Shown here: positions 10,808 to 18,137 of the stretch, piece by piece | How the letters are laid out: each line of letters starts with the position of its first letter | How positions within the stretch are numbered: position 1 is the first letter of the stretch | Assembly: GCA_965224515.1 (NCBI GenBank) | Contig: OZ245051.1 | Coordinates: 3,348,001-3,412,000 of the forward strand | Reading direction: 5' to 3' | Source of the DNA: Sedimenticola_A sp040506425 | GTDB taxonomy: Bacteria; Pseudomonadota; Gammaproteobacteria; Chromatiales; Chromatiaceae | DNA: 64,000 bases | Notes under the pieces: model-generated | The model's input: the letters and a program-made list of their open reading frames with translations, nothing else | What the model was told of the DNA's origin: nothing | Databases searched by the model: none | Position numbers and translations under genes: made by a program

Positions 10808-10956
10808 GAGTGACCTCGGGCGATTATCTTTTGCGTAGAGAGTAACCAGGCTATTCCATCACCCGGCCCATTGAGCAGCCTTGATCAATCTCAATTCGAC
10901 AGCCAGTCACCTGTAATGAAAAACTCTCGAGTCCTGGGACATAAAGCGAAGAAGTA

Positions 10957-12852
10957 TCAGTAACTGAGCAGGGTTTCGATAGGATCCCTCTGCTCATCGA
11001 CAGGACAGGGTGGAACAGGGCTCGCAGAGGTGTTTCGATAGACCCAGGCGTAACTCTCGTCGCTGGCATCCAGGAGTTTTCTGAACACCTGCTTCAACTG
11101 CTGTTCACTGCCCTGTATGTCGGTGCCATTGTGTATAACTACCGCTGGATAAAACGCGTCGGGTCCCTCTTTTCCTGATTCATCTCCATCAGCTTTTACT
11201 GCCACCTGGTCGGGACTTATGGAGGCCATTGAGCCAAGAGACGGGGTTATATCAAACTCCAGTTCAGTATAGGCCTGGTAGGCCAGTTCCGAGCATACGA
11301 TCTTGTCCTTGGTGTAGACGTCGAAAGCAAAATCATAGGACTTCCCCAACTGGCGGATGCTGTTTATCACCGCCTGGCGAAGCTCTTCACGGGTGAAACA
11401 GCCGCTCAGGTTGGGATCGTTTGCAGTGTTTTCACTCATGCATCCCCGGGGGCGAATCACTGCCAGGTCGTCGATGTCAATAAAATGCTCAAGACTATTG
11501 AGCTGAACACCATCCCTCAGCGCCTCAACAATCCGGAAACCGTCATCCACCAGTTCCTGCAAAGTGGGTGATTCCGGAAAGTTATGGTATTGCACCAACT
11601 CCCGGTGCAGATCGGGCAACAGCGCCCAGACACCAAGCTGCTGCAACTCCTTCCGGCTTCCGAGCCATATAGCCACATGGCCATAATGTCCCGGAATAAA
11701 GTTGTCTGTCATCCGAAACGGCGTCTTTTCCAACAGAATGTCGCCAGCTTTCATTCTGCTTTCCAATACCGATATTTCGTCTGGCTTTTGCACATAGACC
11801 TGATGGAGCAGACCCTGGCGGCACTGGGCCCGACCAAGCGTATTTCCAACAACCGCGCTCACGCTGTGCAGGCTCTCCCTGGCCAGGGATTTAACCAGGT
11901 CCAGGTTGCTGTTCCACCACCGCGCCAGGCCGTTGCGGTTCAGCAGCTTACCAGGATTTCTGTGAACATATTGATAAGCAACAGAACTGTGAATATGTCT
12001 ATCCAGCGCCTCTTCCAGATCCGCGGCAGTTGCACTCAACACCTCAGGCCTGGAGCGCCCCGGCAACTGCCCAGCCATCGAGTCATAGAACCTGATGGCA
12101 GCAGCCAGTTCATTTAACAGGGAACCGTCCTCTACGCTCTCCCATATATCCAGCAGCGCCTCACCAATCTCCTGGTCGCTCTTATCCATGTAGCGCAATG
12201 CCTTGCGCATCTCGTCATCAAACAGGTATTTACTCAGCACCAGCTCGTAGGTATCAAACAGCTCAATGGCTGCGGCCAATCTCACTTTATAATTGAGAAG
12301 ATAGAGCCTGCCCAGGAGATCATTGGGATTCCACCTCACGGCCGACTGTCCAAGTCTGGTCGGCTGCTCAGTGTCAGTGGTGATTTGATATCTTCGCCAG
12401 ACACGAACAACCTGGGCGATATCTGATATGGCTTGCGGTGGCGTTTCAACAAGTGTCGAGCCGAGCAGTTGCAGTAGCGGCTGGCGTATCTCCCTTATGT
12501 AAATACCTGCGCCGTCAAGCATCTCCGTCTGCAACTGGTTGCGCATATACGCGGGTAGAAAAGCAGCGGAGAAACAGTCGAACTGAGCGATTCCCAGCAG
12601 GTAGTTCTGGCGACACTTGCGCAGCTTCTCAGCCTCCTTTTCACCACGTTCCCTGATGATGGTCCGGTAGTTGGAAAGAGCCTGGTAACGAAACTCCCGG
12701 GCTGTTTCACTGAGCAGAAGAAGACCGGCCCCCTGCCCTACGACCTTTTTCTCCAACAGGGTTTCATCAACTTTGGCATATATGGAAGTTGAATGAATTG
12801 ACACATATAGAAACAGTACCAGCGTCGCAAAATCTCCCCAATATCGAGCCAT
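10957..12852 (-). CDS. YiiX-type permuted NlpC/P60 cysteine hydrolase with long N-terminal domain
   Basis: The 631-residue product begins with a signal sequence (1-26, ending STSIYA), suggesting periplasmic export. Residues 30-360 are largely helical and unassigned. Residues about 366-560 carry the hallmarks of YiiX/YaeF-type permuted papain-like amidases: AGDILLEKT, then GHYGHVAIWLG with the likely catalytic His-392, and KIVCSELAYQAY with the likely nucleophile Cys-520. Family members are thought to act on amide bonds in peptidoglycan or lipids; the substrate here is unknown. The usual stand-alone YiiX domain is about 200 residues, so a 630-residue form is unusual. The start has ATG at 12852 directly before the signal peptide. 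No operon partner: 150 bp to cytochrome c4 downstream and 229 bp to the antiporter upstream. Confidence 0.75.
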   Translation of the reverse strand: MARYWGDFATLVLFLYVSIHSTSIYAKVDETLLEKKVVGQGAGLLLLSETAREFRYQALSNYRTIIRERGEKEAEKLRKCRQNYLLGIAQFDCFSAAFLPAYMRNQLQTEMLDGAGIYIREIRQPLLQLLGSTLVETPPQAISDIAQVVRVWRRYQITTDTEQPTRLGQSAVRWNPNDLLGRLYLLNYKVRLAAAIELFDTYELVLSKYLFDDEMRKALRYMDKSDQEIGEALLDIWESVEDGSLLNELAAAIRFYDSMAGQLPGRSRPEVLSATAADLEEALDRHIHSSVAYQYVHRNPGKLLNRNGLARWWNSNLDLVKSLARESLHSVSAVVGNTLGRAQCRQGLLHQVYVQKPDEISVLESRMKAGDILLEKTPFRMTDNFIPGHYGHVAIWLGSRKELQQLGVWALLPDLHRELVQYHNFPESPTLQELVDDGFRIVEALRDGVQLNSLEHFIDIDDLAVIRPRGCMSENTANDPNLSGCFTREELRQAVINSIRQLGKSYDFAFDVYTKDKIVCSELAYQAYTELEFDITPSLGSMASISPDQVAVKADGDESGKEGPDAFYPAVVIHNGTDIQGSEQQLKQVFRKLLDASDESYAWVYRNTSASPVPPCPVDEQRDPIETLLSY

Positions 12853-12956
12853 ATCTTCTCTAATCCCGTTCTCTTCGTCACTTCAATGCCTGCTTGGCCA
12901 CTGAGACCGTCGAGGCACCTGCCTGCATTTGGATCCTATAGGAAAATCCAGGCAAA

Positions 12957-12992
12957 GAAAAAGCCCGGTCAGCGTGACTGATCGGGCTTTTC
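12957..12992 (-). terminator. Rho-independent terminator related to the tRNA-Glu terminator
   Basis: An AGCCCGGTCAG / CTGATCGGGCT stem with flanking A and T runs is nearly identical in sequence to the terminators that follow both tRNA-Glu copies (15101-15138, 16043-16080). Like them it abuts a tRNA-Glu 3' end (here a fragment). It may still end the antiporter transcript. Confidence 0.65.
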
Positions 12993-12994
12993 TA

Positions 12995-13037
12995 TATGGC
13001 GTCCCGTAGGGTGGGCCGAACCGAATGTTCGCTGGAC
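12995..13037 (-). repeat. Remnant of tRNA-Glu 3' end, copy A (direct repeat flanking the antiporter gene)
   Basis: The 15 bases at 12997-13011 equal the acceptor 3' end (including encoded CCA) of the intact tRNA-Glu genes at 15142 and 16086. The match then breaks off into CGAACCGAATGTTC plus a TGGA end, which recurs at 14885-14922. It is not a functional tRNA: the remaining arms are absent. Confidence 0.65.
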
Positions 13038-13081
13038 CAACCACTAGCGGGCCATTCATCTCGTGGTTTTCATCAACCCCA

Positions 13082-14671
13082 TTAAGTCGCTTCAACGTGG
13101 CCGGCAAAACCTGCACCAGCCTCGGCGTAGATGTTGAACACCGCGGTTGCACCAGCCTTGCGGAGAGCTACCGCCTCATCCGGATAGCGTGCAGTAGCGG
13201 CAATACGCCCTGAAAAACCGATCTCGCTCAACTGCTCCAAGGCATCCAGGTTAGCCGTCAGGTTCGGCAGCGCCAACATCACCAACTCGATGCTGTGATC
13301 ATTGTGCACCTTCTCCCAGAAGTCCCCATCGCTGGGGGTACCGCGCATCACGTTGCGTCCTTCCTTCCGGTGCTGCCTGACCCGCTCGGCATCGAAATCG
13401 ACCCCCATCACGGTGTCACCATGCAGTTCTTGCATCTTGTCGTAGGCACCGGTTCCCACCCTACCCATGCCGAATATGGCAATGGTAGCGTTTCGGGTAT
13501 CCAGCAGTTGGTCGTCCGGTAAGCGCTCCTCGCACTGATACCTCAACCAGAAGGGACGGTAGCTGCTGTAGATCTTGTCGTCCCGGCTGCTCAGGGGTGC
13601 AGCCACAACGAAAGAGAGGGACAGGGCAATAGCCATGACCACCAGCCACTCCGCCTCCATCCAGCCGTTGGCCACACCGATAGCGACCACAATCAGACCG
13701 AACTCACTGTAGTTGCTTAGCTTGAGCGTCGCCAGCAAAGAGGTACGTGCCCGCAGTTTGAAGTATGTCATCAGACGATAAAACAGGGCTGACTTGATAA
13801 ACACGAAGGGCACCAGGAGCAGGCCGATCACAAGGGCCTCCAGTGAGAGCTGACCAGTCATGCCGATAGAGAGAAAGAAGCCCACTAGAAACAGGTCCTT
13901 GAAGTTCAGCATGGTCTTGGCCATTTCTGCAGCCTTGGGGTGTGTGGAGATCAGCAGGCCCATTATCAGTGCGCCCAGATCGTCTTTCACACCGCCCATT
14001 TCGAACAACTCGGCCCCGCCCAAGGCTAGCACCAAACCGTACAGGACCAGCAGTTCACCGTGGCCGGTACGTTGTAGCAGCAGATGAAACAGGGGGCGTA
14101 TGGGAATCAACAGGATCAGCAGCAGGGCCCAGGATGATGGCAGCTTGCCGGTGGAGGCGGCCAGAAACATTACTGCGGCCAAGTCCTGCATCACCAGGAT
14201 GCTGATTGCGATCCGTCCATGCAGTGACTTCATCTCGCCCTTTTCTTCCAGCACCTTGACCACGAACACAGTGCTGGAGAAGCTGAGGGCGAAGGCCAAC
14301 ATCAAGGCCAGTTTTAAATCCAGGCCCAAAAACAGGGGGGTGCCGATCAAGGCGAGCACGAAGATACCCAGACCAAAGATCGCAATCACCAGGCCAATAT
14401 GCAGACCGGTCACCGCCCACACCTGTGGACGCAGCAGCATCTTCAGGTTCATCTTGAGTCCGACGGTAAACAGTAAAAGGGTAATGCCCAGGTCAGCTAA
14501 CTTCTGCAGCACCTCGCCGCTGGCGATGCCCAGATAGTTCAGTACGAAGCCGGTGGCAATAAATCCCACCAGGGGCGGCAGACTGATCAGCCGTGCACCA
14601 AAGCCCAGGGCAAAGGCCAGGGAGATCCAGGCGACATCACCAAGCGCTATCGCAACCCATTCAAAATCCAT
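13082..14671 (-). CDS. Kef/YbaL-type monovalent cation:H+ antiporter (CPA2) with TrkA-N domain
   Basis: The 529-residue product has about 12 hydrophobic segments in residues 5-385 (GFGARLISLPPLVGFIATGFVL at the first repeat, FTVGLKMN, GALIMGLLIS) typical of the CPA2 Na+/H+ exchanger fold. A cytosolic Rossmann NAD-binding TrkA-N (RCK) domain starts near residue 397 with the FGMGRVG motif and an acidic VDFDAE strand end. The predicted role is potassium or sodium efflux coupled to proton entry at the inner membrane. The C-terminus stops soon after the RCK-N fold, so no RCK-C lobe is present, as in YbaL-like short forms. ATG at 14671. The gene stands alone between two tRNA-Glu 3'-end remnants. 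Confidence 0.88.
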   Translation of the reverse strand: MDFEWVAIALGDVAWISLAFALGFGARLISLPPLVGFIATGFVLNYLGIASGEVLQKLADLGITLLLFTVGLKMNLKMLLRPQVWAVTGLHIGLVIAIFGLGIFVLALIGTPLFLGLDLKLALMLAFALSFSSTVFVVKVLEEKGEMKSLHGRIAISILVMQDLAAVMFLAASTGKLPSSWALLLILLIPIRPLFHLLLQRTGHGELLVLYGLVLALGGAELFEMGGVKDDLGALIMGLLISTHPKAAEMAKTMLNFKDLFLVGFFLSIGMTGQLSLEALVIGLLLVPFVFIKSALFYRLMTYFKLRARTSLLATLKLSNYSEFGLIVVAIGVANGWMEAEWLVVMAIALSLSFVVAAPLSSRDDKIYSSYRPFWLRYQCEERLPDDQLLDTRNATIAIFGMGRVGTGAYDKMQELHGDTVMGVDFDAERVRQHRKEGRNVMRGTPSDGDFWEKVHNDHSIELVMLALPNLTANLDALEQLSEIGFSGRIAATARYPDEAVALRKAGATAVFNIYAEAGAGFAGHVEAT

Positions 14672-15040
14672 AGACTTAATATCCCGACCTGTTGCCGGCC
14701 CCGTATCAACTCATAGCATGGATAGTGTAAGCGAACAATGACGGCTGAAGGAATCCAACTTTCGCCATCAGGCCAAAGGCAGCGAGTCGTGTCCTGGAAG
14801 AATGTCTTTTCATAGTCGTCAGCAGCCCATCAAATTAACTGAATTGCGTCTGACACAAATTGGACTCATCTCCCCGGGACAGTATGGCGTCCCGTAGGGT
14901 GAATCGAACCGAATGTTCAGTGGACATTCGCAGTCGATGAACAACTGGCCAGGCCGGCACTTTATCCTGAATAATCAGGGCTGACCTGAATGGATGGTAT
15001 ACCTCGGAGGCCTGCCCGGAATGAACCTATTTACCGGACT
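14672..15040. other. Intergenic region between antiporter and tRNA block
   Basis: About 370 bp with no convincing gene. It contains the second tRNA-Glu remnant (14885-14922) and the upstream side of the antiporter gene. No clear promoter hexamers were identified. Confidence 0.4.
14883..14922 (-). repeat. Remnant of tRNA-Glu 3' end, copy B
   Basis: The same 15 bases of the tRNA-Glu acceptor end (14885-14899) as copy A, followed by the same CGAACCGAATGTTC plus TGGA sequence with a few substitutions. Copies A and B are direct repeats about 1.9 kb apart enclosing the antiporter gene. No terminator hairpin precedes this copy. Confidence 0.65.
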
Positions 15041-15100
15041 GTAGGTCGGACTTTAGTCCGACATGTCGGCCTGAAGGCCGACCTACGGGCTGAATAAAAA

Positions 15101-15138
15101 CGAAAAAGCCCGACCAGATTGACTGATCGGGCTTTTCT
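15101..15138 (-). terminator. Terminator of tRNA-Ala/tRNA-Glu operon, copy 1
   Basis: On the minus strand the tRNA-Glu 3' end is followed within about 10 bases by a stem of AAAAGCCCGATCAG / CTGGTCGGGCTTTT with a U-rich tail. Confidence 0.8.
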
Positions 15139-15141
15139 GTA

Positions 15142-15217
15142 TGGCGTCCCGTAGGGGAGTCGAACCCCTGTTACCGCCGTGAAAGGGCGGTGTCCTAGGC
15201 CTCTAGACGAACGGGAC
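15142..15217 (-). tRNA. tRNA-Glu (TTC), copy 1
   Basis: A 76-nt cloverleaf with encoded CCA; acceptor GTCCCGT/ACGGGAC, anticodon stem CCGCC/GGCGG with loop CTTTCAC (anticodon TTC), T-arm GGGGTTCGACTCCCC. Second gene of a tRNA-Ala-tRNA-Glu operon. The matching synthetase gene gltX lies about 3 kb away. Confidence 0.97.
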
Positions 15218-15283
15218 AGAACATTTTCTCCGTTTCAATTTTGAACCTTGCGGTTCAGCAAAGAGTTCCTCTCTTAGCTTGTT

Positions 15284-15359
15284 TGGTGGAGCCAGGCGGG
15301 ATCGAACCGCCGACCTCGACACTGCCAGTGTAGCGCTCTCCCAGCTGAGCTATGGCCCC
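15284..15359 (-). tRNA. tRNA-Ala (GGC), copy 1
   Basis: A 76-nt cloverleaf with encoded CCA; acceptor GGGGCCA/TGGCTCC, anticodon loop CTGGCAG (anticodon GGC). The anticodon stem reads CTACA against TGTCG, leaving one U-C mismatch (positions 28/42), shared by copy 2. Precedes tRNA-Glu by 66 bp on the minus strand. Confidence 0.96.
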
Positions 15360-15480
15360 AAACGAGGCGCGAATATTAAAGTAGAAGTCCCTGTTTGTCC
15401 AGAGCTTTATCCTGAATAATCAGGTGCTGACCTGGCTGGATGGGATAGCTTGCCCGCCGGATCGAGTCCATACCCATGCT

Positions 15481-15984
15481 GTAGGTTGGACTTTAGTCCG
15501 ACATGTCGGCCTGAAGGCCGACCTACGGGCTGAATAAAAACGAAAAAGCCCGATCAGAAGGGCTGATCGGGCAAGATGAGATAGCTTGTCCCCCGGTCAA
15601 GTCCATACCCATGCTGTAGGTCGGACTTTAGTCCGACATGTCGGGCTGAATAAAAACGAAAAAGCCCGATCAGAAGGGCTGACCTGGCCGGATGGGATAG
15701 CTTGTCCGCCAGATCGAGTCCATACCCATGCTGTAGGTCGGACTTTAGTCCGACATGTCGGCCTGAAGGCCGACCTACGGGCTGAATAAAAACGAAAAAG
15801 CCCGATCAGAAGGGCTGATCGGGCAGGATGAGATAGCTTGTCCCCCGGTCAAGTCCATACCCATGCTGTAGGTCGGACTTTAGTCCGACATGTCGGGCTG
15901 AATAAAAACGAAAAAGCCCGATCAGAAGGGCTGACCTGGCCGGATGGGATAGCTTGTCCGCCAGATCGAGCCCATACCCATGCT
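15481..15984. repeat. Palindrome array including a 252-bp tandem repeat
   Basis: A GTAGGTCGGACTTTAGTCC palindrome starts at 15481, 15616, 15733, 15868 and 15985, giving alternating spacings of 135 and 117 bp, that is a 252-bp period. Each unit also contains an AAAAAGCCCGATCAG hairpin related to the tRNA terminators. Open frames across it are repetitive and lack ribosome sites, so I see no gene. Confidence 0.85.
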
Positions 15985-16042
15985 GTAGGTCGGACTTTAG
16001 TCCGACATGTCGGCCTGAAGGCCGACCTACGGGCTGAAATAA

Positions 16043-16080
16043 AAAGAAAAAGCCCGACCAGATTGACTGATCGGGCTTTT
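16043..16080 (-). terminator. Terminator of tRNA-Ala/tRNA-Glu operon, copy 2
   Basis: The same hairpin and U-run as at 15101-15138, directly after the tRNA-Glu 3' end. Confidence 0.8.
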
Positions 16081-16085
16081 CTGTA

Positions 16086-16161
16086 TGGCGTCCCGTAGGG
16101 GAGTCGAACCCCTGTTACCGCCGTGAAAGGGCGGTGTCCTAGGCCTCTAGACGAACGGGAC
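16086..16161 (-). tRNA. tRNA-Glu (TTC), copy 2
   Basis: The mature sequence is the same as copy 1 (76 nt, encoded CCA, anticodon TTC). Confidence 0.97.
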
Positions 16162-16227
16162 AGAACATTTTCTCCGTTTCACTTTTGAACCTTGCGGTTC
16201 AGCAAAGAGTTCCTCTCTTCGCTTGTT

Positions 16228-16303
16228 TGGTGGAGCCAGGCGGGATCGAACCGCCGACCTCGACACTGCCAGTGTAGCGCTCTCCCAGCTGAGCTATGGC
16301 CCC
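16228..16303 (-). tRNA. tRNA-Ala (GGC), copy 2
   Basis: The same mature sequence as copy 1 (76 nt, anticodon GGC, encoded CCA), with the same U-C mismatch in the anticodon stem. Confidence 0.96.
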
Positions 16304-16362
16304 AAACGAGGCGCGTATATTAGTGGAGCTTACGGCCTTTGTCCATACCCATTTTAAGGCGG

Positions 16363-18060
16363 TTATTTTTTCGACTGCTGCTCGATTTTTGCCCAGGAGT
16401 CACGCAGGGTCACGGTTCGGTTGAACACCAGGCGATCCACCGTGGAGTCCTTGTCCATGGTGAAGTACCCTTCCCTCTCAAACTGGAACCTGTCACCGGG
16501 TTTTGCATCCTTCAGGCTGGGTTCGACCATCGCCTGGCTGAGGGTCAGCAGGGAGTCGGGATTGGTGTGCTCCAGGAAGGATTCCACCTCCTTGTCACCA
16601 TCGGGATTCGGGTGGCTGAACAGGCGATCATAGAGACGGATCTCCGCCGGCAAACCCTCACTGGCTGAAACCCAGTGGATCACGCCGCGCACCTTGCGCC
16701 CAACGGGGTTGGCGCCCAGGGTCTCAGGATCGTAGCTGCAGCGTAGTTCAATGATCTCGCCTTGCTCGTCCTTGATCACCTGCTCGGCCTTGATCACGTA
16801 GGCGTTGCGCAGACGCACCTCGCCTCCCGACACCAGGCGTTTGTATTTCTTGTTGGCCTCTTCCCGGAAATCCGCCTTGTCGATATAGATTTCACGGGTC
16901 AGGGGGACCGTGCGGCTCCCCTTGGACTCATCCTTGGGGTGGTTTGCGGCAGTCAGATGTTCCACCTCGCCCTCGGGATAGTTTTCGATTACCACTTTCA
17001 GCGGATTCAGCACTGCGAGAGCCCGGGGTGCATTGCTGTCGAGGTCTTCGCGGATGCAGGCCTCGAGCATGCCGATCTCCACCGAGTTGTCGGACTTGGT
17101 GACGCCGATGCGGTCACAGAAGGTGCGGATCGACCCGGGGGTATAGCCCCGGCGCCTGAGTCCGGCGATGGTGGGCATGCGGGGATCATCCCAGCCTGTG
17201 ACATGCCCCTCATCCACCAGCTGGGTGAGCTTGCGCTTGCTGACCACGGTGTACTCGAGATTGAGCCGGGAGAACTCGATCTGCTGTGGGTGGCAACTGA
17301 TACTGATATTGTCCAGAGCCCAGTCGTAGAGCGGGCGGTGGTCCTCGAACTCCAGTGTGCAGAGGGAGTGGGTGATCCCCTCCAGGGCATCGGAGATGGG
17401 ATGGGTGAAGTCGTACATCGGGTAGATGCACCACTCCTCCCCTGTCTGGTGATGAACCACGCCATGGCGGATACGGTAGAGGGTTGGGTCGCGCATGTTC
17501 ATGTTGGGGGATGCCATGTCGATCCTGGCGCGAAGCACACGGGCACCATCCTCAAACTCGCCTGCCTTCATGCGGGCAAACAGATCCAGGTTCTCTTCCA
17601 CGGTACGGTCCCGAAAGGGGCTTGGACGGCCCGGTTCGGTCAGGGTTCCACGGTACTCCCGGGTCTCCTCTGCATTGAGATCACACACGTAGGCCTTGCC
17701 GTTTTTGATCAGCTCAACGGCAAAATCGTGCAACTGCTGAAAGTAGTCAGAGGCGTAATAGAGCCGGTCATCCCAGTCGAATCCCAGCCAGCGCACATCC
17801 TCCTGGATGGCATTGACGTACTCCAGGTTCTCCTTGTGGGGATTGGTGTCGTCGAAACGCAGGTTGCACAGCCCTCCCTCATAATCCCTGGCAATGCCGA
17901 AATTGAGGCAGATGGACTTGGCGTGGCCAATATGCAGGAATCCATTGGGCTCGGGCGGGAAGCGGGTGTGGACCTTGCCACCGTGCTTACCGCTCTTCTG
18001 GTCTTCATCGATGATTTGGCGGATGAAGTTTGTCGGTGCTGTGTTTTCGTTATTGCTCAT
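16363..18060 (-). CDS. glnS: Glutamine--tRNA ligase
   Basis: The 565-residue cytoplasmic class Ic synthetase charges tRNA-Gln. Visible are FPPEPNGFLHIGHAKS (the HIGH-type ATP site, about 33-48), FDDTNP, the GlnRS-typical WGPEN-region equivalents, VVSKRKL (the KMSKS equivalent, near 268) and the C-terminal anticodon-binding beta barrels ending in FNRTVTLRDSWAK. Length is close to the E. coli enzyme (about 554). ATG at 18060 with a full N-terminus. It is followed upstream by gltX on the same strand (77-bp gap), so the two paralogous synthetases may be co-transcribed, with tRNA-Ala and tRNA-Glu downstream. Confidence 0.97.
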   Translation of the reverse strand: MSNNENTAPTNFIRQIIDEDQKSGKHGGKVHTRFPPEPNGFLHIGHAKSICLNFGIARDYEGGLCNLRFDDTNPHKENLEYVNAIQEDVRWLGFDWDDRLYYASDYFQQLHDFAVELIKNGKAYVCDLNAEETREYRGTLTEPGRPSPFRDRTVEENLDLFARMKAGEFEDGARVLRARIDMASPNMNMRDPTLYRIRHGVVHHQTGEEWCIYPMYDFTHPISDALEGITHSLCTLEFEDHRPLYDWALDNISISCHPQQIEFSRLNLEYTVVSKRKLTQLVDEGHVTGWDDPRMPTIAGLRRRGYTPGSIRTFCDRIGVTKSDNSVEIGMLEACIREDLDSNAPRALAVLNPLKVVIENYPEGEVEHLTAANHPKDESKGSRTVPLTREIYIDKADFREEANKKYKRLVSGGEVRLRNAYVIKAEQVIKDEQGEIIELRCSYDPETLGANPVGRKVRGVIHWVSASEGLPAEIRLYDRLFSHPNPDGDKEVESFLEHTNPDSLLTLSQAMVEPSLKDAKPGDRFQFEREGYFTMDKDSTVDRLVFNRTVTLRDSWAKIEQQSKK

Positions 18061-18137
18061 GTTCCACTAGTCAGTAAAGTGAAATAAGGAAGAGTGCTGG
18101 CTACGCCTTGGCGCGAACCCGGCATTCAATATTCAAA

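Larger units (their letters stand above)
15041..15378. repeat. tRNA-Ala/tRNA-Glu block, copy 1 of a 944-bp-spaced duplication
   Basis: This segment recurs at 15985-16322 with the two tRNA genes exactly 944 bp away in both cases. It comprises a palindrome starting GTAGGTCGGAC, a terminator, tRNA-Glu, a spacer and tRNA-Ala. Substitutions in the spacer between the tRNAs (for example TTCAATTTT against TTCACTTTT) distinguish the copies. Confidence 0.9.
15985..16322. repeat. tRNA-Ala/tRNA-Glu block, copy 2
   Basis: Second copy of the segment at 15041-15378, with identical internal spacing; it directly follows the 252-bp repeats and precedes glnS (3' end at 16363). Confidence 0.9.

Noticed and set aside
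12997..13011. A third and fourth tRNA-Glu gene at 12997 and 14885
   Set aside because: Only the last 15 bases of the tRNA match; the anticodon and D arms are missing.
15481..15984. Possible CRISPR array
   Set aside because: Repeat spacing alternates 135/117 bp and the intervening DNA is itself repeated, not unique spacers; no cas genes.
15586..16098. Two near-identical short plus-strand frames in the 252-bp repeats
   Set aside because: They are the translation of palindromic, terminator-like DNA and have no ribosome site. The repeated sequence explains them.
16762..18087. A 441-codon plus-strand frame opposite glnS
   Set aside because: The complementary frame is a complete GlnRS with all motifs; the antisense product has no recognisable domain.
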